Source: CAWCKS01 sp963796195 (lineage in GTDB: Bacteria > Pseudomonadota > Alphaproteobacteria > Rhizobiales > Xanthobacteraceae). From it: DNA of 64,000 bases. The notes under the pieces were generated by a model that saw nothing but the letters and a program-made list of their open reading frames with translations, searched no databases and had not been told where the DNA came from. The DNA lies in NCBI GenBank assembly GCA_963796195.1, contig CAWCKS010000010.1, forward strand, positions 1 through 64,000, written 5' to 3'. Position 1 is the first letter of the stretch, and every line of letters starts with the position of its first letter. Shown here piece after piece: positions 36,701 through 45,335 of this stretch. The position numbers and the translations under genes are program-made.

Positions 36701-37128
36701 GCGAGTACGCCATCGCCCATGAACTTTGCAAGATACCCGTCGAAGCGAGCGATCGCTCCGGCGCAGGCGTCCTGATAGCGGCGGATCAGACCGCTCATAT
36801 CCTCAGGGTCGATTGAATTGGCGAGCGCGGTCGAGCCGACGAGATCGCTGAACAGCACCGTGACCTGGCGGCGCTCGGCCTCGCTTGCGGCAGGTTCAGG
36901 CGCCGGGGTGGTTCCGTTGTCCGGTCGCTCCGCTGATTCTGGCGGCGGTTCAGTCAACGTCGCCGCTGCCTTGAGCAGTCTCCGCCGCTGGCCAAGCGAC
37001 AGCCCAAGCTTCTCGAGATCCGCTTCCGTCAGCTCCGGCAGAATGTCGAGATCGATGTCGTTCCTGACCAGCACATCGGCCAGCGGCCCGAGACCAACCT
37101 GCTCGAGCCATTGTTCCAGGCTAGCCAT
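33799..37128 (-). CDS. SAM-domain class III cyclase with AAA ATPase and TPR region
   Basis: A 1109-residue regulator. Domains: SAM (residues 1-60, EQWLEQVGLGPLADVLVRND); class III nucleotide cyclase (about 85-270: VTVLFSDLVGSTALA and FMGDGVLAYFGYP supply metal Asp residues; VGETPNLAARLQ has the transition-state Asn and Arg); AAA/ATPase (from about 285: FVGRTQEIGLLLERW, P-loop TGEPGMGKSRLVEAL, FILEDAHWVDPST); and a long helical TPR-like region to the end. Cyclase residues look intact, so cAMP production is plausible. Similar proteins are common in rhizobia; signal and output are unknown. Confidence 0.9.
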   Translation of the reverse strand: MASLEQWLEQVGLGPLADVLVRNDIDLDILPELTEADLEKLGLSLGQRRRLLKAAATLTEPPPESAERPDNGTTPAPEPAASEAERRQVTVLFSDLVGSTALANSIDPEDMSGLIRRYQDACAGAIARFDGYLAKFMGDGVLAYFGYPQAHEDSAERAVRAGLAIVDAVRAIERPDHAPLETRVGIATGLVVVGEIIGSGAAREKAIVGETPNLAARLQALAEPNCVLVSQSTHRLVGRRFESRSLGDQTLKGFADPVPAWQVVREADTASRFAAARAASLGPFVGRTQEIGLLLERWQLARQGEGQAIVLTGEPGMGKSRLVEALFERIGDEPHRRIVTQCSPYYSNTAFFPITRQFEQAAGFSSDDKPAAKLDKLDELFRRAGRPGAQAAPLIADLLSLPAAERFPPVELPPAQRKAATVAALVDHLLHLSDAAPVLFILEDAHWVDPSTMELLTRLIDSIEKAPVLAIITGRPEFVAPWSGRDHVASLALSRLGKRQCAELVAGIAAKSMMSTDLLEVILARTDGVPLFVEELTRTVTETSAASQLSVPATLQDSLMARLDRLGPAKEIAQIAAVIGRQFPYALLAAVTQLSDRELQAALAHLSEAGLVFPQSRATEPTYLFKHALTRDVAYDSLLRTRRQQLHERLARTVQQQFPKLVETEPEVLAYHMAQAGLAGEAAELSERAGDRAVARWAYAEAAAHYEDALAQLARLPEDQERDRRRLTLLLKEAPVILVYRGLRDPEAQRVSQQAYDLAKSVGDRHLLFKALWGLWFSANLGRNRVALDYADELVQLARDLDDEALFLEAIHCRWSTSFFRGNVRGCLTDGGEGVRLYDAERHKRLGIEFGGHDAGVCALTVTGLGHAQAGQPRKAAESIQRGIALADSLKQPASRTHALMNAMMAHQVIEDRDAVLLFAQQMIEIADKLKLAPPRSVAVFMSGWASARGDSLDRGHLEMEFEFQRVSSLGPLPQYYAALLADVRLAAGKTELARELLDATLPTITEPGVGFYVSELHRLRGECLLRSGPIHHDEALGELEQALTFANAQQAKALELRAAISIVNATPAENRAKMLRRLSELVTTFADDPPVEAALAEQILDAAASAGV

Positions 37129-37343
37129 TCACGAGTGCCTTCAGCATGCGGCGCGACCGATAAGGACCGCCAGTCAACAGTCTTAAGTGCCCACTCTACC
37201 GGCCAGTTTTGGCAGCGGGAAGCTATTCCGAACCGCAAAACTGCCGGCAAATGCTGATGCTCCTTGCGGGTGCCGTGCTGTGCGGTCGATTGCCGCCCAG
37301 GACGATCAGCACCACACTGGAGCCGACAACCAGGAGCTCTGCC

Positions 37344-37724
37344 ATGATCGATCACATCTCCGTCGCGGTGCGCGACCTCGCCGCAAGCGGCGCGCTTTAT
37401 GACGCGATCCTGCCGCACCTCGAGCTGAAACGGCTGGTCACGCGCGAGGCGACGATCGGCTTTGGCAAGCGCTATCCGGAGTTTTGGCTCAACCTGCGTC
37501 CAAACCTTCCGAGGGTGACATCTGATACCGGCGTCCACATCTGTCTGCGCGCGCCCAGCGATGAGGCGGTACGTGCGTTCTTCGATGGAGCGCTGGCGCG
37601 CGGCTGCTTCAGCGCGGGCGATCCCGGCCCGCGGCAGGCGGCGATGACGACTTATTTCGGGGCGTTCATCTTCGATCTCGACGGCAACAAGATCGAGGCG
37701 GTGCATTTTCCGCCGCGGGGATAG
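37344..37724 (+). CDS. VOC-family (glyoxalase-like) protein
   Basis: A 126-residue vicinal-oxygen-chelate protein: MIDHISVAVRDLAASGALYD, then TGVHICLRAPSDEAVRAFF and FGAFIFDLDGNKIEAVHF. Metal ligands His near the N-terminus and Glu in NKIEAV are present. It could be a dioxygenase, glyoxalase or resistance protein; substrate unknown. GGAGCTCTGCC precedes the start. Confidence 0.85.
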   Translation: MIDHISVAVRDLAASGALYDAILPHLELKRLVTREATIGFGKRYPEFWLNLRPNLPRVTSDTGVHICLRAPSDEAVRAFFDGALARGCFSAGDPGPRQAAMTTYFGAFIFDLDGNKIEAVHFPPRG

Positions 37725-37732
37725 TCGATCCC

Positions 37733-38454
37733 CTACCCCTCCGCGGCCGACTGCACGACATAACGCGCCCAGCCATCGGCGCGGAGCTTGCACGCCGGGC
37801 ATTCGCCGCAGCCAAATCCCCAGTCATGACGGTGGGCGCGGTCGCCAAGATAGCAGCTGTGTGAGTGCTCGCGGATGAGGTCGACCAGCGCCTCGCCGCC
37901 GAGTTCGTCGGCCAGCGCCCAGGTCTGCGCCTTGTCGCGCCACATCAGCGGCGTGTGGACGACGAAGCGGCGGTCCATGCCGAGCGTCAGCGTCACCTGC
38001 AGCGCCTTCAGTGTGTCGTCGCGGCAGTCGGGATAGCCGGAGTAGTCCGTCTCGCACATGCCGCCGACCAGATGCTTGATGCCGCGGCGGTAGGCCAGCG
38101 CGGCGGCAAAGGTCAAAAAGATCAGGTTGCGGCCGGGCACAAAAGTGTTGGGTAAACCGCCCTCGCCCATTTCGATCGCGACATCGCGCGTCAGCGCGGT
38201 GTCGGAGATTTCCGCAAGCGTCGGGATCGCCAGCGTATGGCTATCGCCGAGCTTTGCTTTCCAATCCTCGTCGAGGCCGCGAATTTTTCGAGCAGCGTCG
38301 TACGGCATTCCAGTTCCACGGCGTGGCGCTGGCCATAGGCGAAACCGATGGTCTCCACGCGCGCAAAATTCGCCAGCGCCCAGGCGAGGCAGGTCGCGGA
38401 GTCCTGGCCGCCAGAGAACAGGACGAGGGCGGCATCGTTGGCATTGTTGTCCAT
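37733..38454 (-). CDS. queC: 7-cyano-7-deazaguanine synthase, one frameshift
   Basis: Makes preQ0 in queuosine biosynthesis. N-terminal PP-loop LVLFSGGQDSATCLAWAL, then FAYGQRHAVELE. After TLLEK one A seems to be missing near 38286 and the frame resumes IRGLDEDWKAKLGDSHTL, NTFVPGRNLIFLTFAAALA and the zinc site WGFGCGECPACKLR. Corrected length is 240 residues, with start ATG at 38454. The lost base is in an A-run, the usual place for sequencing error. Confidence 0.85.
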
Positions 38455-38679
38455 GGCAAGGCTCTGCGATTCCTCCCGCTCATTCCCGCGAAAGCGAATC
38501 CAGTTCGCACGCACCGAATGGCTTGGCAAAGACTGGGTCCCCGCTTCCGCGGGACGAGCGGCAAAACAATCAGAGCACGCTCTAACATCACCACAGTGGA
38601 GATGCTACCGGCGGCGCTTTCAGCATGCCGCCATTTCGGGCATAGAGGCCACCTCACACCAGTTGCTCCGGCGCCCAAA

Positions 38680-39495
38680 ATGACCCCTTCCCGCGACATC
38701 CAAAGGCTCATCGAGATCATGGCGGCGCTGCGCACGCCGGTGACCGGCTGCCCGTGGGACCTGGAACAGACGTTCGAGACCATCGCGCCCTATACGATCG
38801 AGGAAGCCTACGAGGTTGCCGACGCGATCGCGCGCGACGATCTCGATGACCTCAAGGACGAGCTCGGCGACCTCTTGCTGCAGGTGGTTTATCACGCACG
38901 CATGGCTGAGGAAGAAGGGGCGTTCGCCTTCGGCGACGTGGTCGAAGCGGTCACCACAAAGATGATCCGCCGCCACCCGCATGTGTTCGGACCTGATGCC
39001 GGCCAGACCTCGCAGGAGGTCGTCAATCGCAACTGGAGCCGGATCAAGGCCGAGGAAAAAGCCGAGCGGGCGGCGCGCCGCGGCGAAGCAGCGGCGGAGC
39101 CTTCGTCGCTGCTGGCGGCGGTGAAATCAGGCCTGCCGGCGCTGACGCGGGCACTCGAACTGCAGAAGAAGGCCTCGACCGTCGGCTTCGATTGGAACGA
39201 TCCGCGTGCCGTTCTGAAGAAGATCCGTGAGGAGACCGACGAGATCGAAGCCGCGCTCGATGCCGGAGATACCTCGCATGTGGTCGACGAGGTCGGCGAT
39301 CTCCTGTTCGTCGCGGTCAATCTGGCGCGGCACATGAAGGCCGATCCGGAAAGCGCATTGCGCAAAACCAACACCAAGTTCACCCGGCGGTTCGCCTACA
39401 TCGAGCGCGCGCTGCGCCAGCGCGGCAAGACGCTGGAACAGTCGTCCCTGGAAGAGATGGACGCGCTGTGGAACGAGGCGAAAGCAGCCGACTAA
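38680..39495 (+). CDS. mazG: Nucleoside triphosphate pyrophosphohydrolase MazG
   Basis: Hydrolyses non-canonical NTPs to NMP and pyrophosphate. The 271-residue protein has two MazG modules: CPWDLEQTFETIAPYTIEEA with KDELGDLLLQVVYHA, and a second module KIREETDEIEAALDAG with DEVGDLLFVAVNLA. The Glu/Asp clusters bind Mg. Start ATG at 38680 after gcgcccaaa is the family start; a longer frame from 38254 is antisense to queC. Family length is normal. Confidence 0.93.
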   Translation: MTPSRDIQRLIEIMAALRTPVTGCPWDLEQTFETIAPYTIEEAYEVADAIARDDLDDLKDELGDLLLQVVYHARMAEEEGAFAFGDVVEAVTTKMIRRHPHVFGPDAGQTSQEVVNRNWSRIKAEEKAERAARRGEAAAEPSSLLAAVKSGLPALTRALELQKKASTVGFDWNDPRAVLKKIREETDEIEAALDAGDTSHVVDEVGDLLFVAVNLARHMKADPESALRKTNTKFTRRFAYIERALRQRGKTLEQSSLEEMDALWNEAKAAD

Positions 39496-39762
39496 CGCTG
39501 GAGTCGTCCGCGCGAAAGCGGGGCCCCATACTCCGCAGCCAAAGTCGAACGGCGAAATCGAAACATCGCGCGAAAGCGTTGTGCATTTCGAGGATACGAT
39601 GTCCTTCGACATTGTCAGCGGCACTGCACACTGTACACTGGCAGCACCCAACAAGAGTTGGTTCCAGAGCAACTTGATCGGCCTTCGCGTCAGGCCGACG
39701 CAACGTCGTCGCCGCGCGCGGCGCCGTGCAGTTTGCGCAGAACGTCAACTGGTGAGGGTGAT

Positions 39763-40146
39763 ATGTCGGAATTTTCGCCCGAGGACCGCGAACGCATTCT
39801 GGCGGAGGTCCGCCACAACATCGCGTGCGCCGACGCGGCGGCAAACGTTGCTCTCGAGGCAAGGCTCGTGGCCATGGTGGCACAGCTGGTCGATCAGCGG
39901 ATTGCGGAACTGCGCCGCGATCTGGCTGGCGTTGCTGAAGCGGTTGGCAAGTTCGCCGAAAGCGTAAGCGGTTCGCTCGATGATCTGCGCGTTGCGGCAC
40001 GCGAGCCAGCGCAGGCCGCGAACCAGCATGTGGAAGCGCTGTTCGAGCGGCTGGATCGCAAGCTCGACGCGCTCGCCCCGCGTCGTGCGCATGACGATGA
40101 CGAGGTGATCGATCTGCCGAACCCGTTAATGCATCACGTCAACTAG
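39763..40146 (+). CDS. Hypothetical protein, coiled-coil tail
   Basis: A 127-residue protein starting MSEFSPEDRERILAEVRHNI at 39763, with GGTGAGGGTG upstream. The first half resembles a small helical domain (LVDQRIAELRRDLAGVAEAV); the second is helical with acidic end HDDDEVIDLPNPL. Codon use is normal for this genome. No family recognised; possibly cytoplasmic and oligomeric. Confidence 0.6.
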   Translation: MSEFSPEDRERILAEVRHNIACADAAANVALEARLVAMVAQLVDQRIAELRRDLAGVAEAVGKFAESVSGSLDDLRVAAREPAQAANQHVEALFERLDRKLDALAPRRAHDDDEVIDLPNPLMHHVN

Positions 40147-40231
40147 CAAGCCGGTCCAAGAGCGGTTCATTCGCCGTCCTCGTTTGGACCCGTTCCTGCT
40201 CTATTGTCTCCAGAATTCTCGTTCAAAGCGC

Positions 40232-41230
40232 TCAACGCGGACGGCGCAGCAAATTCTCTGCTTCCGTGACCAGTTCCTCGATGATTTCTCGCGCTGGCAT
40301 TACGCGCTTCACGCCCCCCACCGACTGGCCTGCAAAAAGAGACATCGCCTCGATCTGACCTGTCGCTGTTCGATCCGGTATCGCGCACGAGAATCGCCGA
40401 ACGGCATGCTCCTTTCCACCAATTCTGACGAGCTTGCCGACTATCTCTTCCTCACGAGCCTCGGCCGCCGCAATCGCACTTCTCAACACGCGATGTGGTG
40501 CGTCCGGCCAACCTACATGGAACGCGAGCGTGTAAACGCTGTCTTCGGCGCCGGCGGCGATGAGAGCGTCCGTATAGATGGGGTGCACGCTGGCCTCTTC
40601 GGACGCGACAAAGCGAGTTCCGACCCGGACGCCGTCGGCGCCTGCTGCGAGCATGGCCGCCATCGCCCGGCCCGTGCCCACGCCTCCCGCTGCCAGGACT
40701 GGGATCTCTTGCACGGCTTCGAGTACTTCACACAGGAGGCCCATCGTTCCAACTGTGCCACGGATATGGCCCCCTGCCTCGACGCCTTGTGCGACGATAA
40801 AATCGCAGCCTGCCGTGGCGGCTTTGACCGCCTCCTCGAGCGAGCCAACCTGCCAACCAGCAAGCGCACCGTGTTCGTGGACGATCTCCACGTACTCACG
40901 GTCTGGTTCAGAGTAAAAAAATTCGACAACACGGCACGTCTTCGCCGCTTCTTCAATGAACTTAAGCGGCTCGAAGGGCTTCCTCCATAATTCCGGACGC
41001 ATGATGAAGTTCACACCAAAGGGACGGTTGGTGAGCTCGCACGTCTGCTTGAGCAAGGCGGCAAACGTGGACAGATTGACGTCGGCTCGCGTTCGCGCGG
41101 TTCCCAGCATTCCCAACCCGCCGGCTTCAGAAATCGCTGCCGCGAGCTCGGGCGTCGCGGCCTCCCCCATTCCCGCTTGCTGGATCGGCACTGTGCATCC
41201 CACCAGCTCGGTGAACCGTGTCGCCAACAT
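40232..41230 (-). CDS. Nitronate monooxygenase / 2-nitropropane dioxygenase family
   Basis: A 332-residue FMN-dependent TIM-barrel enzyme. Typical blocks: PIQQAGMGEAATPELAAAIS, GGLGMLGTARTR, FIVAQGVEAGGHIRGTVG, VLAAGGVGTGRAMAAMLAAG and ADGVRVGTRFVASEEA. It oxidises alkyl nitronates or reduces a quinone; substrate not fixed. Start 41230 is MLATRFTEL. It lies leftward beside the LVIVD-repeat gene. Confidence 0.9.
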   Translation of the reverse strand: MLATRFTELVGCTVPIQQAGMGEAATPELAAAISEAGGLGMLGTARTRADVNLSTFAALLKQTCELTNRPFGVNFIMRPELWRKPFEPLKFIEEAAKTCRVVEFFYSEPDREYVEIVHEHGALAGWQVGSLEEAVKAATAGCDFIVAQGVEAGGHIRGTVGTMGLLCEVLEAVQEIPVLAAGGVGTGRAMAAMLAAGADGVRVGTRFVASEEASVHPIYTDALIAAGAEDSVYTLAFHVGWPDAPHRVLRSAIAAAEAREEEIVGKLVRIGGKEHAVRRFSCAIPDRTATGQIEAMSLFAGQSVGGVKRVMPAREIIEELVTEAENLLRRPR

Positions 41231-41295
41231 TGATCACTCCGTTCTGAGGAGATACGCCCGCTTACGGGCCAATCGCCAACCGGATTGAACGCGCT

Positions 41296-42420
41296 CTAGC
41301 AGCGCTCGAGAATGGTTAGCCCGCGCAGCCGGTCGAGGAGATAAAACAGACCACGATCGTCGGTGGTGACGTCGTTGCTCTGAACGCGCTGCGAGCCTTC
41401 GGGAACGTCGGGCAGGAAATGGCCGATCTCACGCGGCCGCCGCGGGTCGGCGATGTCGATGAGGCGCAGCCCGTGGGCAAACCAGGCGGCCGGAATCTCG
41501 GTGCCCGTCACCTTTTCGCTCGGCTGATGGCAGGCCGTAAACTCCGGTTGGGGTGTGCCGTCGTCAAGGCCCTCGACCTGGAAGCTCGCAAACGGCATCG
41601 GGTGCCGCTCGTCCGTGATGTCGACGAGCCACAGGCACGCGGGCGGTCCGGGCGCGACGCGCGCGACGTCCTCGTCGGCGACCAGCATGACGCGACGCCC
41701 ATGCAGCGGAAAGGGCAGCGGCAGGGTCGTGTGCGTCGGACAGGCGAATGGCGGGCTCCAGTCGAACGACGAGACGAGGCGTGGCTTTGCCATGTCGGCG
41801 ATGTCGAGGATGACGAAGCCCCCGTGCCAATAGCTCGTATAGAGCCGGTCACCCTGGCGCAGCGGATGATGGCAGCGATGCGCCGTGCCTTGCCAACCCG
41901 GCTTCTCGCCACCAGCGGTCCATTGGCCGGGCATCCACCAGCGGCCAACCTCGCGCGGGTGCGAGGGGTCACCAAGGTCGAGGATCATCACGATATTGCC
42001 GAGATAGCCCTCGACCGTGGGCGAGATGTAGGCGTGGCGGCCGTCGAAATCGAACCGATGGACCCCCATGCCGGCGGTCTCCCAGCGGGTGATCTCGCGC
42101 GGGCTCGCCGGCTTCGTCACGTCATAGATGCCGAGCCCGCCGCGAAAATCTTCGGGCGGCGCGTTCTTGTCGGCGTTATTGCGCTCGCGATTGACCAGCA
42201 TCAGCCCATTGGTCACGCGCACCTTGTGGGAATGGGTGCCGGGCGGCATCTCGAGCCTCGCGAGCAGCCGCGGATGCGCGGGGTCGGCGACATCGACGAT
42301 CGAGGTGCCGGAAGGCGCGCGCATGTGGCCGATGAATGCGGTCGTGCCTGCAACGACGATCTGGCCGCCGCCCGGGCAATCGAAATATCCGACCTGACGC
42401 AGACCCTTCGCGGAGCTCAT
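41296..42420 (-). CDS. LVIVD-repeat beta-propeller protein
   Basis: A 374-residue protein made of repeats such as GTSIVDVADPAHPRLLARLE, GLGIYDVTKPASPREITRWE, VMILDLGDPSHPREVGRWW, GFVILDIADMAKPRLVSSF and LRLIDIADPRRPREIGHFL. This is the LVIVD repeat, which builds a beta-propeller. No signal peptide is visible from the start at 42420 (MSSAKGLRQV). Role unknown; possibly a binding or enzymatic scaffold beside oxidoreductases. Confidence 0.85.
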   Translation of the reverse strand: MSSAKGLRQVGYFDCPGGGQIVVAGTTAFIGHMRAPSGTSIVDVADPAHPRLLARLEMPPGTHSHKVRVTNGLMLVNRERNNADKNAPPEDFRGGLGIYDVTKPASPREITRWETAGMGVHRFDFDGRHAYISPTVEGYLGNIVMILDLGDPSHPREVGRWWMPGQWTAGGEKPGWQGTAHRCHHPLRQGDRLYTSYWHGGFVILDIADMAKPRLVSSFDWSPPFACPTHTTLPLPFPLHGRRVMLVADEDVARVAPGPPACLWLVDITDERHPMPFASFQVEGLDDGTPQPEFTACHQPSEKVTGTEIPAAWFAHGLRLIDIADPRRPREIGHFLPDVPEGSQRVQSNDVTTDDRGLFYLLDRLRGLTILERC

Positions 42421-42612
42421 GGGTGCCTCATACCGATGCGCCACTATCATGTGACAATATTCACGGCATTGCAAAAACAGTCACCGGTGTCGCGGCAACT
42501 GATCACGTCAGCGGTGCATTGCCGGGCTTCCCGAATTTTGGGACACTGCTTCGAGAAATCCTTCCCTCCTGCTCGGCTCAACGCCGGCCGCAACATCTGA
42601 AAGGCCACCGAC

Positions 42613-43455
42613 ATGCTGATCGGACTGTCCATGCCGTTGCCTGCATACACCATCGACCCGGCCTTCATGGCGCGAAACGCCGAACGACTGGGCTTCGACT
42701 CGATTTGGTATGCGGAACATCCCGCCGTACCGGTCGAGAGCGCAAGCCCATTCCCGTCCACCGGCGGCGCCATTCCCTGGACCTATTCGCACTTCACGGA
42801 TCCCTACATCGCCCTGGCGCGGGCTTCCGCAGTGACCACCAAGTTGAAACTCGGAACCGGGATTACGCTCGTGCCCCAGCGCAATCCGTTGCTCCTCGCC
42901 AAGGAGATCGCCGCGCTGGACCTGCACAGCGGCGGCCGTTTCATTTTCGGCATCGGCACCGGGTGGTTGAAAGAGGAAGTCGAGATGTTCGGCGGTAATT
43001 TCCCGCGCCGATGGACGCAGACCCGGGAAGCGCTCGACGTGATGAAGGCGCTGTGGACACAGGACGCGGCCGAGTTTCACGGCGAATTCTTCGACTTCCC
43101 GCCGGTGCGGTCGTACCCGAAGCCGGCGCAAAAGCCGCATCCGCCCATCGTCATCGGGGGATCGGCGAAGAACGTGCTCAAGCGCATTGTCGATCACGCG
43201 GACGGCTGGCTGCCCAACCGCGTGACCCCGGCCGACCTCGAGAAAGCCCGCAAGGAGCTCGATCGACTGGCCTTGGCGGCCGGCCGCGATCCCAAGTCGA
43301 TCACCATCTCGGTTTACGGGCAGGAGCCCAAGAAAGACATCGTGCGGCCGCTCTTCGATGCCGGCGCCGATCGTGTGGTCGTGCGTGCCACCCACGTCGA
43401 GACGGAAGCCGAGATGGGCGCGCAGCTGGAGCGAATGGCCGAAGCGGTGCTTTAG
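42613..43455 (+). CDS. LLM-class flavin-dependent oxidoreductase
   Basis: A 280-residue luciferase-like monooxygenase or F420-dependent oxidoreductase (TIGR03619-like): LGFDSIWYAEHPAVPV, VTTKLKLGTGITLVPQRNP, LDLHSGGRFIFGIGTGWLKEE and PPIVIGGSAKNVLKRIVDHADGW appear in order. The start at 42613 is MLIGLSMPLPAY. Cofactor F420 or FMN cannot be told from sequence here. It precedes an acyl-CoA dehydrogenase gene on the same strand. Confidence 0.9.
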   Translation: MLIGLSMPLPAYTIDPAFMARNAERLGFDSIWYAEHPAVPVESASPFPSTGGAIPWTYSHFTDPYIALARASAVTTKLKLGTGITLVPQRNPLLLAKEIAALDLHSGGRFIFGIGTGWLKEEVEMFGGNFPRRWTQTREALDVMKALWTQDAAEFHGEFFDFPPVRSYPKPAQKPHPPIVIGGSAKNVLKRIVDHADGWLPNRVTPADLEKARKELDRLALAAGRDPKSITISVYGQEPKKDIVRPLFDAGADRVVVRATHVETEAEMGAQLERMAEAVL

Positions 43456-43632
43456 AGAAGGTTGGCCTCGCACGTTCTCGTCCATGTCGCTTTCGGGAGC
43501 TGAGCAGACCATCGTTTTGGGGATACGGGGAGCATTTGTTTATAGGCGCCCCGGCGCATCGTAGTGCGGCGCTGCGGCTTGCGGCGTTGTCTTTGGCGTT
43601 CGATAATCCGAAGACCCAAAAGGACCAAAAAA

Positions 43633-44868
43633 ATGAACTTCGACGACACCCCGCAGGAAGCCGCATTCCGCAAACAGGCGCGCGACTGGATCGCCGCCAA
43701 CGCGCCGAAAGAGCTTGAGCCCAGCACCGGTGGCATTCGCCAGTCGTCGCGCGGCGACAGCTTCATTGCGGCGGCAAAGGCCTGGCAGAAGAAGAAAGCC
43801 GGCGGTGGCTGGGCCTGCTTGAGCTGGCCGAAGGAGTATGGCGGGCGTGGCGCAACACCGATCGAGAAGGTGATCTGGCAGCAGGAAGAAGGCGAATACG
43901 TCCGTTTGAGCCAACCGTTCCGGATCGGCGAAGGCATGTGCGGGCCGACCGTGATTGCGTTCGCGAGCGAAGAGCACAAGCGCGCGCGGCTGCCGAAACT
44001 CGCCTCCGGCGAGGAAATCTGGTGCCAGCTGTTCTCCGAGCCGGCCGGCGGCTCCGATCTCGCGGGCCTTCGTACCCGCGCCGAGCGCGACGGCAACGAC
44101 TGGGTCATCAACGGCCAGAAGATCTGGACCTCTGGCGCGCACTACTCCGACTACGGGCTTCTGATCGCGCGAACCGATCCGAACCTGCCGAAACACAAGG
44201 GGCTGACCATGTTCTTCCTGGACATGAAGAGCCCGGGCGTCGAGGTGAGACCCATCAAGCAGGCGAGCGGCGAAGCGGAGTTCAACGAGGTCTATTTCAC
44301 CAACGTCCGCATCCCCGATCACCAGCGGCTTGGCGAGGTCAACCAGGGGTGGAACGTCTCGCTGACCACGCTGATGAACGAGCGCATGTCGATCGGCGCC
44401 CGGGTCGCGACCGGATTTCCCGAGATGTTCGAGTTCTGCGCGCAGCTGATGCTGGACGACGGCCCTGCCCTCGACAATCCGACCGTGAAGTCAAAGCTTG
44501 CGACCTGGGCGACGCGCACCAGCGGCCTGAAATACACCAGCTATCGCGCGATCTCATCGCTGTCGAAGGGTGAGCGGCCCGGACCGGAGAACTCGATCGG
44601 CAAGCTGGTGGCGGGTTCGATGATGCAGGACATCGCGACCTTTGCGATGGAGCTGCAGGGCGCGGCGGGCGTCATGACCGATCCGGCGCAGGCCGAAGCC
44701 GCGGCACAGTTCCAGGCGATGTTCCTGCGCTCGCCATCGATGCGCATCGCCGGCGGCACCGACGAAATCCTGCGCAACATCATCGCCGAGCGCGTGCTGG
44801 GCTTGCCCGGCGACATTCGCGTCGACAAGGACGTCGCCTTCAACAAGGTCGCGGTGAAGGGAAGATAG
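43633..44868 (+). CDS. Acyl-CoA dehydrogenase
   Basis: A 411-residue FAD flavoprotein that oxidises an acyl-CoA to the enoyl-CoA. Visible signatures: WCQLFSEPAGGSDLAGLRTRA, NGQKIWTSGAHYSDYGLLIARTD and the C-terminal RSPSMRIAGGTDEILRNIIAERVLGLP. The catalytic Glu region lies near NERMSIGARV. ATG at 43633 follows gaccaaaaaa. Together with the LLM enzyme it suggests a degradation cluster. Confidence 0.92.
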   Translation: MNFDDTPQEAAFRKQARDWIAANAPKELEPSTGGIRQSSRGDSFIAAAKAWQKKKAGGGWACLSWPKEYGGRGATPIEKVIWQQEEGEYVRLSQPFRIGEGMCGPTVIAFASEEHKRARLPKLASGEEIWCQLFSEPAGGSDLAGLRTRAERDGNDWVINGQKIWTSGAHYSDYGLLIARTDPNLPKHKGLTMFFLDMKSPGVEVRPIKQASGEAEFNEVYFTNVRIPDHQRLGEVNQGWNVSLTTLMNERMSIGARVATGFPEMFEFCAQLMLDDGPALDNPTVKSKLATWATRTSGLKYTSYRAISSLSKGERPGPENSIGKLVAGSMMQDIATFAMELQGAAGVMTDPAQAEAAAQFQAMFLRSPSMRIAGGTDEILRNIIAERVLGLPGDIRVDKDVAFNKVAVKGR

Positions 44869-44878
44869 CTAACGCATC

Positions 44879-45325
44879 TCAAATCCAGCGTCGGACCTTC
44901 CCGCAATAGACGTCGAACGCGTCGCCGAACTGGCGACGCATCTTCGCTTCCTCGAACGGGATGTGCATCCAGTTTGCTGTCGCAAATGTCGCGACGGGCG
45001 CAAGCAACATCGGCCACGCACCGACCCAGAACGCGATGCCCAAAGTGAAGAGCACCAGCCCCAGGTACATCGGATTGCGCGTGAACCGAAACGGACCCGC
45101 GGTGACAAGTTTGGCGTTGGTCTCGGACGTCGGATTGAGCTCGGTCCCCTCACGGCGAAACAGCCGCGCCGCCGAGAACGATGAAGCGATACCAAGAACA
45201 ATCAGAACGACGGCTAGCGGGACGATCTGCAGAGCGGGCATGCCCGGCCATCCGGCGAGATAGCTGATCGCGGCCGCGATCAACACATAGGCGAGAGCCC
45301 AGACTGGCGGCGGCAGTCGCACCAT
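44879..45325 (-). CDS. Isoprenylcysteine methyltransferase-like membrane protein
   Basis: A 148-residue four-helix membrane protein of the ICMT/PEMT family. The C-terminal GPFRFTRNPMYLGLVLF is the SAM- and lipid-binding signature, followed by FEEAKMRRQFGDAFDVYCGKVRRW. Bacterial members methylate various small or lipid substrates; true isoprenylcysteine is unlikely. It lies between the dehydrogenase gene and hflX, pointing leftward with hflX. Confidence 0.88.
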   Translation of the reverse strand: MVRLPPPVWALAYVLIAAAISYLAGWPGMPALQIVPLAVVLIVLGIASSFSAARLFRREGTELNPTSETNAKLVTAGPFRFTRNPMYLGLVLFTLGIAFWVGAWPMLLAPVATFATANWMHIPFEEAKMRRQFGDAFDVYCGKVRRWI

Positions 45326-45335
45326 CGAACGATCC

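Noticed and set aside
38254..38679. Longer N-terminus for MazG
   Set aside because: The extension is antisense to queC and the family begins at about 38680.
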